This document shows positions 52,105 to 61,592 of a DNA stretch of 64,000 nt, piece after piece (the stretch's first letter is position 1; each line of letters begins with the position of its first letter). Under the pieces are notes generated by a model that had not been told where the DNA came from, did not search any database, and worked only from the letters and a program-made list of their open reading frames with translations. Where the stretch lies: contig NZ_BOSH01000003.1 in NCBI RefSeq assembly GCF_018403245.1, forward strand, positions 496,001 to 560,000, read 5' to 3'. This DNA is from Paenibacillus sp. J2TS4. Its GTDB lineage: Bacteria; Bacillota; Bacilli; Paenibacillales; NBRC-103111. The translations under genes were made by a program, and so were the position numbers.

Positions 52105-53751
52105 TTGAATAAGAAAACTAGTCTGAAAAGCCTGGTAGTATACGAACCGAATAAGAGCCCATCCGAGATCAGGGATGGAGAGCAAGCGTCTTTGTGGTCC
52201 AATAGCAGAGGATTTCGTCACTTATTTTATTATTCTCCCATCGGCATGGGGCTGGTGGACCTGTCTAATCGGTGGTTGGCGATCAATCCTGCTCTAAGCT
52301 CCTTGCTGGGAGTAAGCGAATCTGACGTTAGGGCCTCGAAAATCAAAGTCCACTTCCTTCCAGAGGAATGGTGCGTGTTGAAGAAACAGCTGCCCAAATT
52401 ACTTAGCGGTGAGAAGGTAGAATTGAAGGTGACTCTGAGCGTGATTCTGGCGAATCAGCATCGGATGAGAATGTCATTGCATCTGTCGCTACTCCGTTCT
52501 TCTGCCGGGGAAGCGCTGCATTATTTATTGCAATTTATTCCAGGCAGCGACAGTGTCAGCTCTTCTGGAAGGAAGGATATGGACACGGAAGAACGCCATC
52601 CTGACACTCCTTCAGTAAAATTGAGAAGGCACAAGAGCTTGATGCTGTATCGTGGAGGGAGAGTGCAATACAAGCCACGGTCAGCCCCTCATGTCAAACG
52701 TTCTAAAATCAATACATCCTTATCGGAGGGGGCAGCGGAATCCGGGAAGCTTTACCGAAAGCTGGTGGAGGAAGCTCATATTGGAGTTTATATGTATCAG
52801 AAAGACAAGCTGATCTACGTCAACCCTCGTTTTGCAGAAATGTTCGGGTATTCCCGCAGCGAATTGCTCGGACGCGATTGGAAGGATCTGCTTCAACCGA
52901 ATGACCATCCTCACTGGATCGGCTGCGGGGAGGAAGAAGCGGTCCACTACCAATGTCGCGGGAAAAAGAACGGAGGGGCTTTAATCGAGCTGGAGGGTCA
53001 TGGAGCGTGTATTATGCATCGGGGCTCGCCTGCTCTGATCGGGACAGTAGCGGACATCACAGAACGGAAAAAAACAGAAGAGCTGCTGAGAAAATCCGAG
53101 AAATTATCGGTCGCCGGGCAGCTTGCGGCCGGAGTCGCCCATGAAATTCGCAATCCCCTTACTTCTCTGAAAGGTTTCCTGCAATTAATGCAGAATAAAA
53201 AGAGTGAGAACCCGATGTACCTCGATATTATGCAGTCGGAGCTGGACAAAATTAATTTTATCGTTAATGAATTTTTGCTGCTGGCCAAGCCGCAATCTGT
53301 ACAGTTTCGCCAGAAGCACCTGTATCCTATGCTGTGGGAAGCGATCGACCAACTGGAGTCTCAGGCTGTTCTCAATAAGGTCAGGCTGGTGACGGAAATA
53401 GCGCCGGACCTTCCTCCGATCCATTGTGAAGCCGACCAGTTAATTCAGGCCTTTGTCAATATAATCAAGAATGGAATAGAAGCCATGCCTAGTGGAGGGA
53501 CACTGGAGATTTCCGCCTGGATGAATCGGCCGGATCGGGTGGCCATCCGCTTCAAGGACCAGGGGAGCGGCATTCCTGTGGAACGGCTGGCGAAGCTGGG
53601 AGAGCCCTACTATTTGACTTGGGAAAAAGGAACAGGCTTCGGCTTGATGATGAGCTACAAAATTATCGAAGCACATAATGGAATGGTTGATATTCGCAGT
53701 GTGATCGACAAAGGGACTGTAGTCGATGTCATTTTGCCGATCAAGGCTTAG
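52105..53751 (+). CDS. cytosolic PAS histidine kinase, orphan
   Basis: A 548-aa kinase without membrane spans. PAS domains lie at about 36-147 and 215-322, separated by a basic linker (about 150-205). HisKA follows with His346 in LAAGVAHEIRNPLTSLKGF, then HATPase_c (NIIKNGIEAMPSGGTLEI, DQGSGIP, EKGTGFGLMMSYKIIE). It starts at TTG 52105, six bases after GGAGGAA. The last 330 residues closely match the kinase at 38340, so the two are paralogues, probably of the sporulation phosphorelay type. No response regulator is adjacent. Confidence 0.9.
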   Translation: MNKKTSLKSLVVYEPNKSPSEIRDGEQASLWSNSRGFRHLFYYSPIGMGLVDLSNRWLAINPALSSLLGVSESDVRASKIKVHFLPEEWCVLKKQLPKLLSGEKVELKVTLSVILANQHRMRMSLHLSLLRSSAGEALHYLLQFIPGSDSVSSSGRKDMDTEERHPDTPSVKLRRHKSLMLYRGGRVQYKPRSAPHVKRSKINTSLSEGAAESGKLYRKLVEEAHIGVYMYQKDKLIYVNPRFAEMFGYSRSELLGRDWKDLLQPNDHPHWIGCGEEEAVHYQCRGKKNGGALIELEGHGACIMHRGSPALIGTVADITERKKTEELLRKSEKLSVAGQLAAGVAHEIRNPLTSLKGFLQLMQNKKSENPMYLDIMQSELDKINFIVNEFLLLAKPQSVQFRQKHLYPMLWEAIDQLESQAVLNKVRLVTEIAPDLPPIHCEADQLIQAFVNIIKNGIEAMPSGGTLEISAWMNRPDRVAIRFKDQGSGIPVERLAKLGEPYYLTWEKGTGFGLMMSYKIIEAHNGMVDIRSVIDKGTVVDVILPIKA

Positions 53752-53800
53752 CAATCTACTCTACATACTTTAGTAAAATACGTCCGTTAGGCATGACAGG

Positions 53801-53831
53801 AACGCAGCTGTCTGCCAAGCGGGCGTTTTTT
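53801..53831 (+). terminator. probable terminator after the PAS-kinase gene
   Basis: AACGC pairs with GCGTT across an imperfect inner stem, followed by TTTTTT at about 53826-53831. Confidence 0.5.
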
Positions 53832-53946
53832 GTTGGAAAAGAACGGGAAATGGCGGAATTTCAGCCAAGCTGTCGCCCATAGGATTTAAAGGGGACTCCA
53901 TGACGGGTTCCGGGTAGGCCGCCAAACAGGTGAGAAAGGAGGAGTT

Positions 53947-54714
53947 ATGAAAATAATTGTCTGTCTTAAACAAACCTTCGATACAGAAGAGAAGATCGTA
54001 TGGGAGGATGGAGCCATCTCGGAGAAAGGGGTCAAATTTGTAATCAATCCTTATGATGAATATGCCATCGAGGAAGCGGTCCGATTAAAAGAGCAATTCG
54101 GCGGTGAGGTGACGGTGGTCAGTCTCGGACCCGACCGGGTGGAGTCTGCCCTGCGTACCGCATTGGCGATGGGAGCGGATCGGGGCGTCCATATCCGGGA
54201 CAGCAGCGCTGGCTGGGACGAATGGCAAATAGCCCGGAGGCTGGCGGCGGTCATCCGGACAATGGACTATGAACTCATCCTGTGCGGACAAATGGCCGTG
54301 GATTCCGGGGCCTCACAAGGAGGACCAAGATTGGCGGAAGAGCTGGGAATAGCTCATGTGGCGACTGCGGTACAGCTTCAGATCGAGGACGGCAAGGCGG
54401 TCGTGGACCGGGATGTAGAGGGCGACCTTGAAATCGTCGAAGCGGCTCTGCCCTTGTTGGTTACCGCCCAGCAAGGATTGAACGAGCCCAGATATCCATC
54501 CTTGCCCGGCATAATGAAGGCGAAGAAAAAGCCGATCGACGTCATCGAAGCGAAGGAGCTCGAGCAGGGAACGGACGAGGAGGAGGCCAGAACCGTCCTC
54601 GTCGAGCGGAGGCCGCCTCCGGTCAAGCCGCCCGGGCAGATTCTGCAAGGATCGATAGACGACCAAGTGAGGCAATTGGCCGACCTGCTGCGGAAGGACG
54701 CCAAGGTGATATAA
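53947..54714 (+). CDS. etfB: electron transfer flavoprotein beta subunit
   Basis: EtfB with EtfA carries electrons from acyl-CoA dehydrogenases to the respiratory chain. It is 255 aa: MKIIVCLKQTFDTEEKIVW, VINPYDEYAIEEAVRLKE, VSLGPDRVESALRTALAMGADRG, LILCGQMAVDSGASQGGPRLAEELG, and the ETF-beta signature VEAALPLLVTAQQGLNEPRYPSL. GAAAGGAGG precedes the ATG. It is the first gene of the fatty-acid oxidation cluster. Confidence 0.96.
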   Translation: MKIIVCLKQTFDTEEKIVWEDGAISEKGVKFVINPYDEYAIEEAVRLKEQFGGEVTVVSLGPDRVESALRTALAMGADRGVHIRDSSAGWDEWQIARRLAAVIRTMDYELILCGQMAVDSGASQGGPRLAEELGIAHVATAVQLQIEDGKAVVDRDVEGDLEIVEAALPLLVTAQQGLNEPRYPSLPGIMKAKKKPIDVIEAKELEQGTDEEEARTVLVERRPPPVKPPGQILQGSIDDQVRQLADLLRKDAKVI

Positions 54715-54757
54715 GGATCGCAAACAATTTATAGCTGCTTAAGGAAGGAGGTATGGA

Positions 54758-55732
54758 ATGGAACGGTCCGTTTTGGTGCTCGCCGAGGCTAAGGAAGGCA
54801 AGCTGCGGCACGTTACTTTTGAAGCCCTCGCGGCGGCCAGGCGGTTATCGGAAGGCGGGCGAATCCGCACAGCTCTGTTCGGACAGGATTTACGGCCATT
54901 GATTCCCGACCTGGCTTTGCACGGCTCGGATCAGGTGTATCTGGTCGAGCATGAGTGTCTGAACCGGTATACTCCGGACGGCTATACCCAGGCTCTGGCG
55001 GAGCTGATTGCTCACGATGATCCTGACGTCATTCTGGTGCCGCATACTGCGATCGGCAAGGATTTGGCGCCGCGTACGGCCGCGCGGCTCGGCTGCGGAC
55101 TTATAAGCGACTGTACGGACGTTGAATGCGAGGACGGGGAGATCGTGTTTACCCGCCCGATCTATGCCGGCAAAGCCTTCGAGAAACGAAAATTTGTCAG
55201 TGGCAAAGTGTTTGCCACCCTTAGGCCGAACAACATTCCGGCAGAGGAAATGGAGACTTCACGCGAATGTGAGGAGATTCCTTATTCTGTTGAAATCAAA
55301 GATTTGCGGACGATCGTCAAGGAGGTGGTCACCCGATCCTTGACCGGAGTTGATCTGAGTGAAGCCAAAATTGTCGTCTCCGGAGGACGTGGAGTAAAGA
55401 GTGCGGAAGGCTTTCAACCGTTGAGGGAGCTCGCTGACGTGCTGGGCGCGGCGGTAGGAGCTTCGCGGGGCGCATGTGATGCCGGCTATTGTGATTATTC
55501 TCTGCAAATCGGGCAGACCGGCAAGGTCATAACTCCTGATTTATACATTGCTTGCGGAATTTCCGGAGCTATTCAGCATTTGGCCGGCATGTCTAATTCC
55601 AAAGTAATTGTCGCAATTAATAAAGACCCGGAGGCGCCCATCTTCCAAATAGCGGATTACGGGATTGTCGGCGATTTATTTGAAGTCGTCCCTCTTCTCA
55701 CGGAGCGCTTTAAAGAAATGCTTGCAGAGTAA
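54758..55732 (+). CDS. etfA: electron transfer flavoprotein alpha subunit
   Basis: The FAD-binding subunit, 324 aa. The C-terminal domain carries VVSGGRGVKSAEGFQPLREL, GAAVGASRGACDAGY, LQIGQTGKVITPDLYIACGI and SGAIQHLAGMSNSKVIVAIN, the FAD site. GGAAGGAGG precedes the ATG. It lies 43 bp after etfB. Confidence 0.96.
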   Translation: MERSVLVLAEAKEGKLRHVTFEALAAARRLSEGGRIRTALFGQDLRPLIPDLALHGSDQVYLVEHECLNRYTPDGYTQALAELIAHDDPDVILVPHTAIGKDLAPRTAARLGCGLISDCTDVECEDGEIVFTRPIYAGKAFEKRKFVSGKVFATLRPNNIPAEEMETSRECEEIPYSVEIKDLRTIVKEVVTRSLTGVDLSEAKIVVSGGRGVKSAEGFQPLRELADVLGAAVGASRGACDAGYCDYSLQIGQTGKVITPDLYIACGISGAIQHLAGMSNSKVIVAINKDPEAPIFQIADYGIVGDLFEVVPLLTERFKEMLAE

Positions 55733-55761
55733 AGTGATCAACCGGAGGCAGGTGTTGAAAC

Positions 55762-57441
55762 ATGACGATCCCGCCATGGATTTCTTCTTATGAACCGGAG
55801 ATCAAGCCGCGGCTTGATTATCCATCCGTTGCCTTAACCGATTTATTACAACAGGCGGCCGAGCAATTTCCGGACCGGGACGCCTTGTTTTTTATGGGAA
55901 AAAGACTGTCTTACCAGAAACTGCTGGACGCCGCTTACCGATTTGCCAATGCCCTGATCCGGCTTGGAGTCGGACGGGGAGATCGCGTGGCGCTGAGTCT
56001 TCCGAATGTGCCGCAATATGTTATTTGTTATTACGGTGTATTGTTCATGGGAGGGATAGTGGTCCAGACCAATCCGTTGTACACGGAAAGAGAGCTGGTC
56101 AGGCAACTGACCGATTCCGGAGCCAAAACGATCGTCTGTCTCGATCTCGTATATCCCCGAGTCAAGAAAGCTTGCCGAACCGTCACCTTAAACAATGTGA
56201 TCGTAACCGGGATCCAGGATTACTTGCCTTTTCCCAAAAATGTGCTGTACCCCCTCGTCCAGAAAAAGAAAGGCGCGGTCAGCCGCACCGATGACTCCTC
56301 GTCTGATTATTTCATCTCTCTTAAGAAGCTGTTGGCTCGCTCTTCTCCCGAGCCGGTGCGGACAGACATCGATTTGTCCGAGGATATCGCCGTTCTTCAG
56401 TACACCGGCGGAACGACGGGAACGGCCAAGGGAGTGATGCTGACACACGCGAATCTGGTAGCCAATGTCATCCAATGTGCGGCCTGGATTCACCGGGTTC
56501 GCAAAGGGGAGGAGACCATGCTTGCGGCGGTCCCGCTTTTTCATGTATACGGAATGACCGTTTGTATGAACCTCGGCATTTATTTGGCTGCAAGAATACT
56601 GCTGGTTCCGAAATTCGATGCGGATCAGCTGCTCAAGCTGATTCATGGGGAAAAGCCGACCCTGTTTCCCGGTGCGCCCACCATGTACATCGCCATCATT
56701 CATCATCCGCGGCTCGACAGCTACAACCTTTCTTCGATTAATTACTGTATTAGCGGCTCGGCTCCGCTGCCTTTAAAGGTTCAGCAAACATTCGAGAAGC
56801 TGACCGGAGGCAAGCTGGTCGAAGGATACGGACTGTCGGAGGCCGCTCCCGTCACTCACGCCAACCCGATATGGGGACGGCGAGTGGAGGGAAGCATCGG
56901 AATCCCGTGGCCGGATACGGAGGCATTGATCATGCAGGAGAATGGAGAAGCCGCTGCTCCCGGACAGATCGGAGAGCTTCTGGTCAAAGGGCCGCAGGTG
57001 ATGAAAGGGTATTGGAATCAGCCGGCGGAAACGGAAGCCGTCCTGAAGGAAGGCTGGCTGGCTACCGGAGATATGGGTTACATGGACACGGACGGCTATT
57101 TCTATATTGTGGATCGCAAGAAGGAGATGATCAATGCCAGCGGATTAAAGGTCTATCCGCGTGAGGTGGAGGAGGTGCTGTATCAGCATCCCGCCGTTCA
57201 AGAAGCTGCAGTCATCGGTATTCCTGACGAATACCGCGGAGAAACCGTCAAAGCGTTCGTCGTCCTGCGCGGCGACCAGCAAGTGAGTGATCAGCAATTG
57301 GACCAGTTCTGTCGAGAGCGGCTGGCCTCTTATAAAGTCCCCCGGGCCTACGAATATCGTTCGGAGCTGCCCAAGACAATGGTCGGCAAGGTGCTCCGGC
57401 GAGCCTTGGCAGAGGAGGAGAGAAATAAGCAGGGCACCTGA
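55762..57441 (+). CDS. fadD: long-chain fatty acyl-CoA ligase
   Basis: Activates fatty acids with ATP and CoA before beta-oxidation (LcfA/FadD type), 559 aa. AMP-binding motifs: LQYTGGTTGTAKGVMLTHANL near 212, CISGSAPLPLKV, KLVEGYGLSEAAPVTHANP, GWLATGDMGYMDTDGYFYIVDRKKEMI, and the C-terminal catalytic Lys in LPKTMVGKVLRR. GGAGGCAGG precedes ATG 55762. It follows etfA by 29 bp. Confidence 0.95.
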   Translation: MTIPPWISSYEPEIKPRLDYPSVALTDLLQQAAEQFPDRDALFFMGKRLSYQKLLDAAYRFANALIRLGVGRGDRVALSLPNVPQYVICYYGVLFMGGIVVQTNPLYTERELVRQLTDSGAKTIVCLDLVYPRVKKACRTVTLNNVIVTGIQDYLPFPKNVLYPLVQKKKGAVSRTDDSSSDYFISLKKLLARSSPEPVRTDIDLSEDIAVLQYTGGTTGTAKGVMLTHANLVANVIQCAAWIHRVRKGEETMLAAVPLFHVYGMTVCMNLGIYLAARILLVPKFDADQLLKLIHGEKPTLFPGAPTMYIAIIHHPRLDSYNLSSINYCISGSAPLPLKVQQTFEKLTGGKLVEGYGLSEAAPVTHANPIWGRRVEGSIGIPWPDTEALIMQENGEAAAPGQIGELLVKGPQVMKGYWNQPAETEAVLKEGWLATGDMGYMDTDGYFYIVDRKKEMINASGLKVYPREVEEVLYQHPAVQEAAVIGIPDEYRGETVKAFVVLRGDQQVSDQQLDQFCRERLASYKVPRAYEYRSELPKTMVGKVLRRALAEEERNKQGT

Positions 57442-57510
57442 TCCAGGTGCGAGCGGATTCAACTGACTGGTCAAATCAACTATTTATCGCAAAAGGAGGT
57501 TAGGTTGCCC

Positions 57511-59859
57511 ATGGAGCGGACTTTACAAAAAGCGGTCGTGCTCGGTTCAGGGGTGATGGGTGCGGCAATAGCGGCCCATCTGGCCAACGCTGGACTATCT
57601 GTCGTCCTGCTGGACCGTAAAATAGGCGAGCAAAGGCTTGCACAAGCCGCCTTGGAGCAGCTTCCGCGGCAGAAGCCGAGTCCGTTGTACTCGCCACGCG
57701 TTCGGGAACGGATTCAGGCGGGCAGCTTTGAGGAGGATCTGGCGGTGATCCGCGAGGCCGATTGGGTGATTGAGGCGATTGTGGAGCAATTGGAGCCAAA
57801 GCTCAAGCTGCTGGAGCAATTGGAGCCGTATTGGAAGCCGGGAACGATTGTGAGCAGCAATACGTCCGGCCTATCCATTGCCGCTATGTCCCAACATAGG
57901 AGCGACAGCTTCAGGCGTCATTTTATCGGCACTCATTTCTTCAACCCGCCCCGCTACATGAAGCTCGTTGAATTGATTCCTACGGAGGACACCGACCCGG
58001 AAGTTGTGGCCCGAATTCAGCAGTTCTGTGAGAAGCGGCTCGGTAAAAGTGTCGTTATCGCCAAAGATACGCCGAATTTTATCGCTAATCGGATCGGAAC
58101 CTACGGCTTGCTTGTCACGATACAAGAAATGGCGAAGCACGGCCTGTCGGTATCGGCGGTGGACGCGTTAACGGGTCCGCTCTTAGGCAGACCTAAAAGC
58201 GCCACGTTCCGCACGCTGGATATGGTCGGGCTCGACACCTTCGTCCATGTGGCCGGCAATGTTCATCGGCAAGCGGCCGATTCGGAGGAAAAAGCGATGT
58301 TTGAGGTTCCTCCGTTCCTGAAGGCAATGATAGAGAGCGGCCAAGTTGGGGAGAAGGCGGGACGCGGGTTTTATCAGGTGCGACAAAACAATGGGGAGAA
58401 GGTTATCGAGCAGTGGGATATGGCCGCCCAGGCTTACGTGGCCCGAGATAAGCCGCGCTACCCTTCATTGGAGGCAGCGCGAAATGCGAAATCGCTGAAC
58501 GGAAAAATCAGTGCCTTGATTGCCGCAGACGATCCGGCGGGGCATTTTGTTTGGTCCATGCTGAAGAGGGTGCTGCTGTATTCAGCCGCCAAAATCCCGG
58601 AGATCGCCGATGATCCGCTGGCAGTGGACCAGGCGATGAGGTGGGGCTTCAGCTGGGAGCAGGGGCCCTTCGAAACTTGGGATAGCCTCGGAGTGAAACC
58701 GACCGTTGAACGGATGAAGGCCGAGGGAGAATCCATCCCGGCCTGGGTGGAGGAGATGCTGGCCTCCGGCCGAACCTCCTTCTACGAGAACACAGCGGAT
58801 CGGATCTTGTTTGCCCTGCCCGCAGGCGGGGCGAAGGAATGGCAGGAGCCTCCGGAGAAGCTGTCCCTTCGTTTGCTGAAGGAAAGGCAGGGCACGGTTC
58901 TCAGCAACTCGGGCGCGAGTCTGGTCGACCTGGGGGATGGTGTAGCCTGCCTGGAGTTTCATTCTGCGAACAACGCCGTCGGTCCTGACATCCTGCAGAT
59001 GCTGTTTCAGTCGCTGGAGGAGGTTCGCAGCCGTTACCGCGGTCTCGTCATTGCGAATGAAGGAAGGCATTTTTGCGTCGGAGCGAACTTGATGCTGCTG
59101 CTCATGGAGGCTCAGGACGATAACTGGATGGAAATCGAGCGGATGATCCGCCAATTCCAGAATGCCTCGATGGCCATCAAGTATTTTGAGATGCCGATTG
59201 TATCGGCGCCGTTCGGCATGACGTTGGGAGGCGGAGTGGAGCTGGCCATCCCGGCGGCATGCGTTCAGGCTTCGGCGGAGACGTACATGGGGCTGGTCGA
59301 AACCGGCGTCGGGCTTATTCCCGCGGGGGGCGGAACGAAGGAGCTGCTGCTGCGGTTTACGCGGGCGGTTGATTATGACGGCAAGCTGGATCTGCAGCCG
59401 TTCGTGAATCGCGCCTTCGAAATGATCGGCTTGGCGAAGGTATCCACCAGCGGCCAGGAGGCGAAGGAGCTGGGGTATTTACGTCCGACTGACCGGATTT
59501 CGGTTAACCGGGATTACCAGCTCTATGACGCCAAGCGCATGGTCCTGGCACTTGCGGATGCCGGGTACTCCCCGCCGGAGAGGGAAAGCTGCCGAGTCGT
59601 CGGAGAGCCGGGTCGGGCTGTCCTGCACATGGGGCTGTACCAGATGAAGGGCAGCGGGCACATATCGGCTCATGACGAGCTGATCGGCCGCAAACTGGCG
59701 CATATCTTAACAGGCGGGCAGATGCCGGCAGGCACGGTCGTGACGGAGCAGTATTTGCTTGATTTGGAGCGGGAGGCCTTCCTCAGCTTGTGTGGAGAAC
59801 CTAAAAGCCAGGCGCGGATGCAGCACATGCTGCTTAAGGGAAAGCCGCTGCGAAATTAG
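57511..59859 (+). CDS. fadN: 3-hydroxyacyl-CoA dehydrogenase/enoyl-CoA hydratase FadN
   Basis: A bifunctional beta-oxidation enzyme with the Bacillus FadN layout, about 782 aa. The NAD-binding N-terminal domain (KAVVLGSGVMGAAIAAHLAN) is followed by the HADH catalytic region (GTHFFNPPRYMKLVELIPT, IAKDTPNFIANRIG) and a second HADH C-terminal repeat (AVDQAMRWGFSWEQGPFETWD). The hydratase-like domain comes last (about 470-650: LVIANEGRHFCVGANL and APFGMTLGGGVELAIPAA), the reverse order of E. coli FadB. AAAAGGAGGT lies at 57491-57500; ATG 57511 has the better spacing, TTG 57505 is possible. Confidence 0.95.
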   Translation: MERTLQKAVVLGSGVMGAAIAAHLANAGLSVVLLDRKIGEQRLAQAALEQLPRQKPSPLYSPRVRERIQAGSFEEDLAVIREADWVIEAIVEQLEPKLKLLEQLEPYWKPGTIVSSNTSGLSIAAMSQHRSDSFRRHFIGTHFFNPPRYMKLVELIPTEDTDPEVVARIQQFCEKRLGKSVVIAKDTPNFIANRIGTYGLLVTIQEMAKHGLSVSAVDALTGPLLGRPKSATFRTLDMVGLDTFVHVAGNVHRQAADSEEKAMFEVPPFLKAMIESGQVGEKAGRGFYQVRQNNGEKVIEQWDMAAQAYVARDKPRYPSLEAARNAKSLNGKISALIAADDPAGHFVWSMLKRVLLYSAAKIPEIADDPLAVDQAMRWGFSWEQGPFETWDSLGVKPTVERMKAEGESIPAWVEEMLASGRTSFYENTADRILFALPAGGAKEWQEPPEKLSLRLLKERQGTVLSNSGASLVDLGDGVACLEFHSANNAVGPDILQMLFQSLEEVRSRYRGLVIANEGRHFCVGANLMLLLMEAQDDNWMEIERMIRQFQNASMAIKYFEMPIVSAPFGMTLGGGVELAIPAACVQASAETYMGLVETGVGLIPAGGGTKELLLRFTRAVDYDGKLDLQPFVNRAFEMIGLAKVSTSGQEAKELGYLRPTDRISVNRDYQLYDAKRMVLALADAGYSPPERESCRVVGEPGRAVLHMGLYQMKGSGHISAHDELIGRKLAHILTGGQMPAGTVVTEQYLLDLEREAFLSLCGEPKSQARMQHMLLKGKPLRN

Positions 59860-59901
59860 GAAGGCCTGCGCCGGCAGGCAGAACGAACAGGAGGCGAAGC
59901 G

Positions 59902-61083
59902 ATGCAGGAGGCAGTCATAGTTACCGCCGTTCGGACGGCGGTAGGCAAAGCACATAAAGGATCGCTCCGGCAGTTTCGGCCGGAGGATTTGGGCGCGGTT
60001 GCCGTGCAAGAGGCGGTGGAGCGAACGCCAGGCATGACAGCCGGGGAGATCGACGATGTTATTGTCGGCTGCGCTATGCCCGAAGGGGAGCAAGGCCTTA
60101 ATCTCGGGCGGGTGATAGCGGTAAGGGCCGGTCTGCCCGATGCGGTTCCGGGGCAGACGGTCAATCGGTTCTGCGCCTCCGGATTGCAGGCGATAGCAAC
60201 GGCTGCAGAAAGAATTATGTGCGGCTTCGCGGACGTGATTATCGCCGGCGGAGCCGAGAGTATGAGCCATGTGCCGATGAGCGGCTACAAGCCGATGCCG
60301 AATCCTTATCTGGTCGAGCATCGGCCGGAGATGTACATGTCGATGGGGCATACGGCGGAGGAAGTCGCTGCCCGCTACGGCGTCTCGCGCGAGGAGCAGG
60401 ACCGGTTCGCCGTGTCGAGCCATCGTAAAGCCGCCGCAGCGCTGGCCGCGGGCCGGTTCCGGGACGAGATCGTTCCGGTGACGGTGGAGGAGGCGATCGT
60501 GACAGACAGCGGCGAGCCTGCGCGGCGAACCTTCGTCTTCACGGAGGACGAGGGCGTGCGGCCGGATACGTCCACGGAAGCGCTGGCCAAGCTGAAGCCG
60601 GCTTTCCGCCTCGGCGGAACCGTGACGGCCGGCAATGCGTCGCAAATGAGCGACGGGGCGGCGGCTGTCGTCGTCATGTCCGGCGAGCGGGCGGCGAGGC
60701 TGGGCTTGCGGCCGCTGGCGATCTTCCGCTCCTTCGCGGTGAGGGGCGTCGCGCCGGAGGTGATGGGCATCGGCCCCGTCGCGGCGATTCCCGAGGCGCT
60801 CCGGCTGGCCGGCCTGACCCTCGAACAGATCGATCTGTTCGAGATCAACGAAGCGTTCGCCTCGCAGTGCCTCTACGTCGTTCGTGAGCTGGGGCTGGAG
60901 GAAGCGAAGGTGAACGTCAACGGTGGAGCGATCGCGTTGGGACATCCGCTGGGCTGCACCGGAACGAAGCTGACGACAACACTGCTGCATGAAGGCAGGC
61001 GGCGGCAAAGCCGTTACGGAATCGTTAGCATGTGCGTCGGCGGTGGCATGGGGGCGGCCGGGGTGTTTGAATTTGTAAACTGA
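59902..61083 (+). CDS. fadA: acetyl-CoA C-acyltransferase (3-ketoacyl-CoA thiolase)
   Basis: Thiolase for the last step of beta-oxidation, 393 aa. Catalytic residues: Cys91 in [11 protein letters not shown], His348 in [14 protein letters not shown] and Cys378 in [12 protein letters not shown]. The N-terminal [19 protein letters not shown] is typical. AGGAGGCGAAGCG precedes the ATG. It lies 42 bp after fadN and is followed by a repeat-rich gap. GC content rises noticeably in this gene. Confidence 0.96.
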   Translation: MQEAVIVTAVRTAVGKAHKGSLRQFRPEDLGAVAVQEAVERTPGMTAGEIDDVIVGCAMPEGEQGLNLGRVIAVRAGLPDAVPGQTVNRFCASGLQAIATAAERIMCGFADVIIAGGAESMSHVPMSGYKPMPNPYLVEHRPEMYMSMGHTAEEVAARYGVSREEQDRFAVSSHRKAAAALAAGRFRDEIVPVTVEEAIVTDSGEPARRTFVFTEDEGVRPDTSTEALAKLKPAFRLGGTVTAGNASQMSDGAAAVVVMSGERAARLGLRPLAIFRSFAVRGVAPEVMGIGPVAAIPEALRLAGLTLEQIDLFEINEAFASQCLYVVRELGLEEAKVNVNGGAIALGHPLGCTGTKLTTTLLHEGRRRQSRYGIVSMCVGGGMGAAGVFEFVN

Positions 61084-61120
61084 TGGCGAGTGCGGAGTCC
61101 TCTCCGGTTCAATTTGAAAT

Positions 61121-61350
61121 CGAGGTGCAGAAATGCACCTTATTTCTACAGTTTTTGTTTAATTTGAGATTAAGGTGCAGAAATACACTTTATTCTCGGT
61201 AGATTTCCGAAAATCGACGATTTTGTCAGATTAAGAGGCACTTCTGCACTTCGTTTGCTCGAAAAGGGAAGAAGCAGAAATTAAGAGGCACTTCTGCACT
61301 TCGTTTGCTCAAAATGGGAAAATGCAGAAATTAAGGGGGACTTCTTTACT
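61121..61350. repeat. tandem repeat, ~50-bp period, five units
   Basis: Units begin at 61121, 61171, 61231, 61281 and 61331. Units three and four are almost identical (AAGAGGCACTTCTGCACTTC then GTTTGCTC). Units one and two carry GGTGCAGAAATGCACC or a close variant, a self-complementary word related by inversion to the GGCACTTCTGCAC of the later units. It fills most of the 510-bp gap before fadE; no gene is seen in 61084-61592. Confidence 0.8.
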
Positions 61351-61592
61351 CTAACTGTATTGGCGGCTTGGGTGCCCAAGTTGGTGTAAGCGAGCAGCCT
61401 TTATATACGAACGATAGAGATGCGGATGGAGCGGTTTGTCTGTCTTAGCTGGGATGGATAGGGATGAATTTCGCGCTCAGGCCATAGTGCGAAAACTATA
61501 GTGCGGTGCGAACGTGTCTGTTTAGCAACGGGGAAAGGTTGACGATTGATTGGCAGTTTATAAGTTTCCCATCGAGAAGGGAGAGGAAGCGG

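Noticed and set aside
59707..61008. 433-codon minus-strand frame over fadN and fadA
   Set aside because: High GC removes stops on the antisense strand; the sense strand has clear thiolase and FadN motifs.
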